A stretch of 5,975 bases of DNA, from contig JBOFGK010000063.1 of the NCBI GenBank assembly GCA_051649085.1, forward strand, positions 1 to 5,975, read 5' to 3'. Source of the DNA: JBOFGK01 sp051649085. GTDB lineage: Bacteria > Bacillota_I > Bacilli_A > UBA3375. Below are positions 5,823-5,975 of this stretch, piece after piece. Position 1 is the stretch's first letter, and the number at the start of each line of letters is the position of its first letter. Position numbers and translations under genes: made by a program. Under the pieces are notes generated by a model. The model saw nothing but the letters and a program-made list of their open reading frames with translations, did no database searches and was not told the origin of the DNA.

Positions 5823-5975
5823 TATTTTCCTCTCTTAACTCTTTGAAAAAAGCTGTCATCACAGCTTGTGATTCATTAGCTAGTACGCCATCAACAATTT
5901 CAAATGGGATAAGTTCATTTTCAATGTAGTAACGATAACTTTGTTTTTTAAATTTTCTTTGCTTAGTTCCAATAT
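5815..5975 (-). CDS. C-terminal 52 residues of an unidentified protein
   Basis: An open frame enters from the right edge (first full codon at 5973) and stops at TGA 5815-5817, 8 bases inside serS. The visible 52 residues begin with a basic stretch (KQRKFKKQSYRYY), pass through a hydrophobic and acidic middle (ELIPFEIVDGVL) and end in an amphipathic helix-like segment rich in Lys and Glu. The composition looks like a soluble cytoplasmic protein; no membrane segment or recognised motif is visible. That it is a real gene is supported by its being the only frame open to the edge that carries the serS ribosome binding site, and by the same overlapping layout as the other genes here. I do not recognise the family and assign no function. 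Confidence 0.65.
   Translation of the reverse strand, partial: IGTKQRKFKKQSYRYYIENELIPFEIVDGVLANESQAVMTAFFKELREENND
5829..5834 (-). promoter_or_regulatory. serS: Ribosome binding site of serS inside the upstream gene
   Basis: GAGAGG lies 6 bases before the serS ATG and falls within the coding sequence of the preceding open frame, which runs 8 bases into serS. It fixes the serS start and points to co-transcription with the upstream gene. Confidence 0.7.

Noticed and set aside
5823..5975. T-box leader in front of serS
   Set aside because: The region is coding for the upstream gene, which overlaps the serS start; only 153 bases are visible and no T-box core or terminator hairpin is seen.
1..5975. 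A novel defence, mobile or CRISPR-like system
   Set aside because: No repeats, transposase, integrase, nuclease or toxin-like gene is visible; every gene but the edge fragment falls in a known family, most of them housekeeping.

Overview
The window is a continuous stretch of chromosomal housekeeping genes, all read from the minus strand, from a low-GC bacterium of the Firmicutes/Mollicutes type. It is AT-rich throughout, about one third G+C by eye. The three Trp codons I can place (CPBP protein, Tdk, SerS) are all TGG, two genes end in TGA, and no gene needs TGA as an amino acid. This favours the standard bacterial code over the Mycoplasma/Spiroplasma code. The MnmG sequence has a glycine-rich segment that, from memory, looks Mollicutes-like. 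An Acholeplasma/Haloplasma/Izemoplasma-like or uncultured gut 'RF39/Erysipelotrichia-like' Bacilli lineage would fit, but this is inference; no rRNA is present to settle it.

Layout in the direction of transcription (right to left): the C-terminal 52 residues of an unidentified gene (5975-5815); serS, seryl-tRNA synthetase (5822-4536); an 88-residue thioredoxin-like protein with a CEVC site (4539-4273); mnmG, tRNA uridine-modification enzyme (4273-2408); tdk, thymidine kinase (2406-1792); a 48-bp gap holding a small perfect dyad; ppaC, manganese-dependent family II pyrophosphatase (1743-826); and a CPBP-family membrane protease homologue (816 to beyond position 1, C-terminus missing). Genes overlap by 1 to 8 bases or are separated by 1 to 48 bases, so they are probably co-transcribed. 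No stretch longer than about 50 bases lacks a gene. No RNA gene, mobile element, CRISPR array, clear promoter or clear terminator was found; the promoter must lie upstream, beyond position 5975, unless a weak one sits in the 48-bp gap.

The genes share a growth theme. SerS charges tRNA, MnmG modifies the tRNA wobble base, Tdk salvages thymidine for DNA synthesis, and PpaC removes the pyrophosphate released by aminoacylation and nucleic acid synthesis. The thioredoxin-like protein and the CPBP protein are the less predictable members. Five of the six starts carry a Shine-Dalgarno sequence about 6 bases from the ATG; the exception is the thioredoxin-like gene, which starts at an ATGA overlap with the serS stop and probably depends on translational coupling. 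I see no new multi-gene system here. The points most worth a second look are that coupled redox gene between serS and mnmG, the altered catalytic motif in Tdk, and the acidic tail on the CPBP protein.
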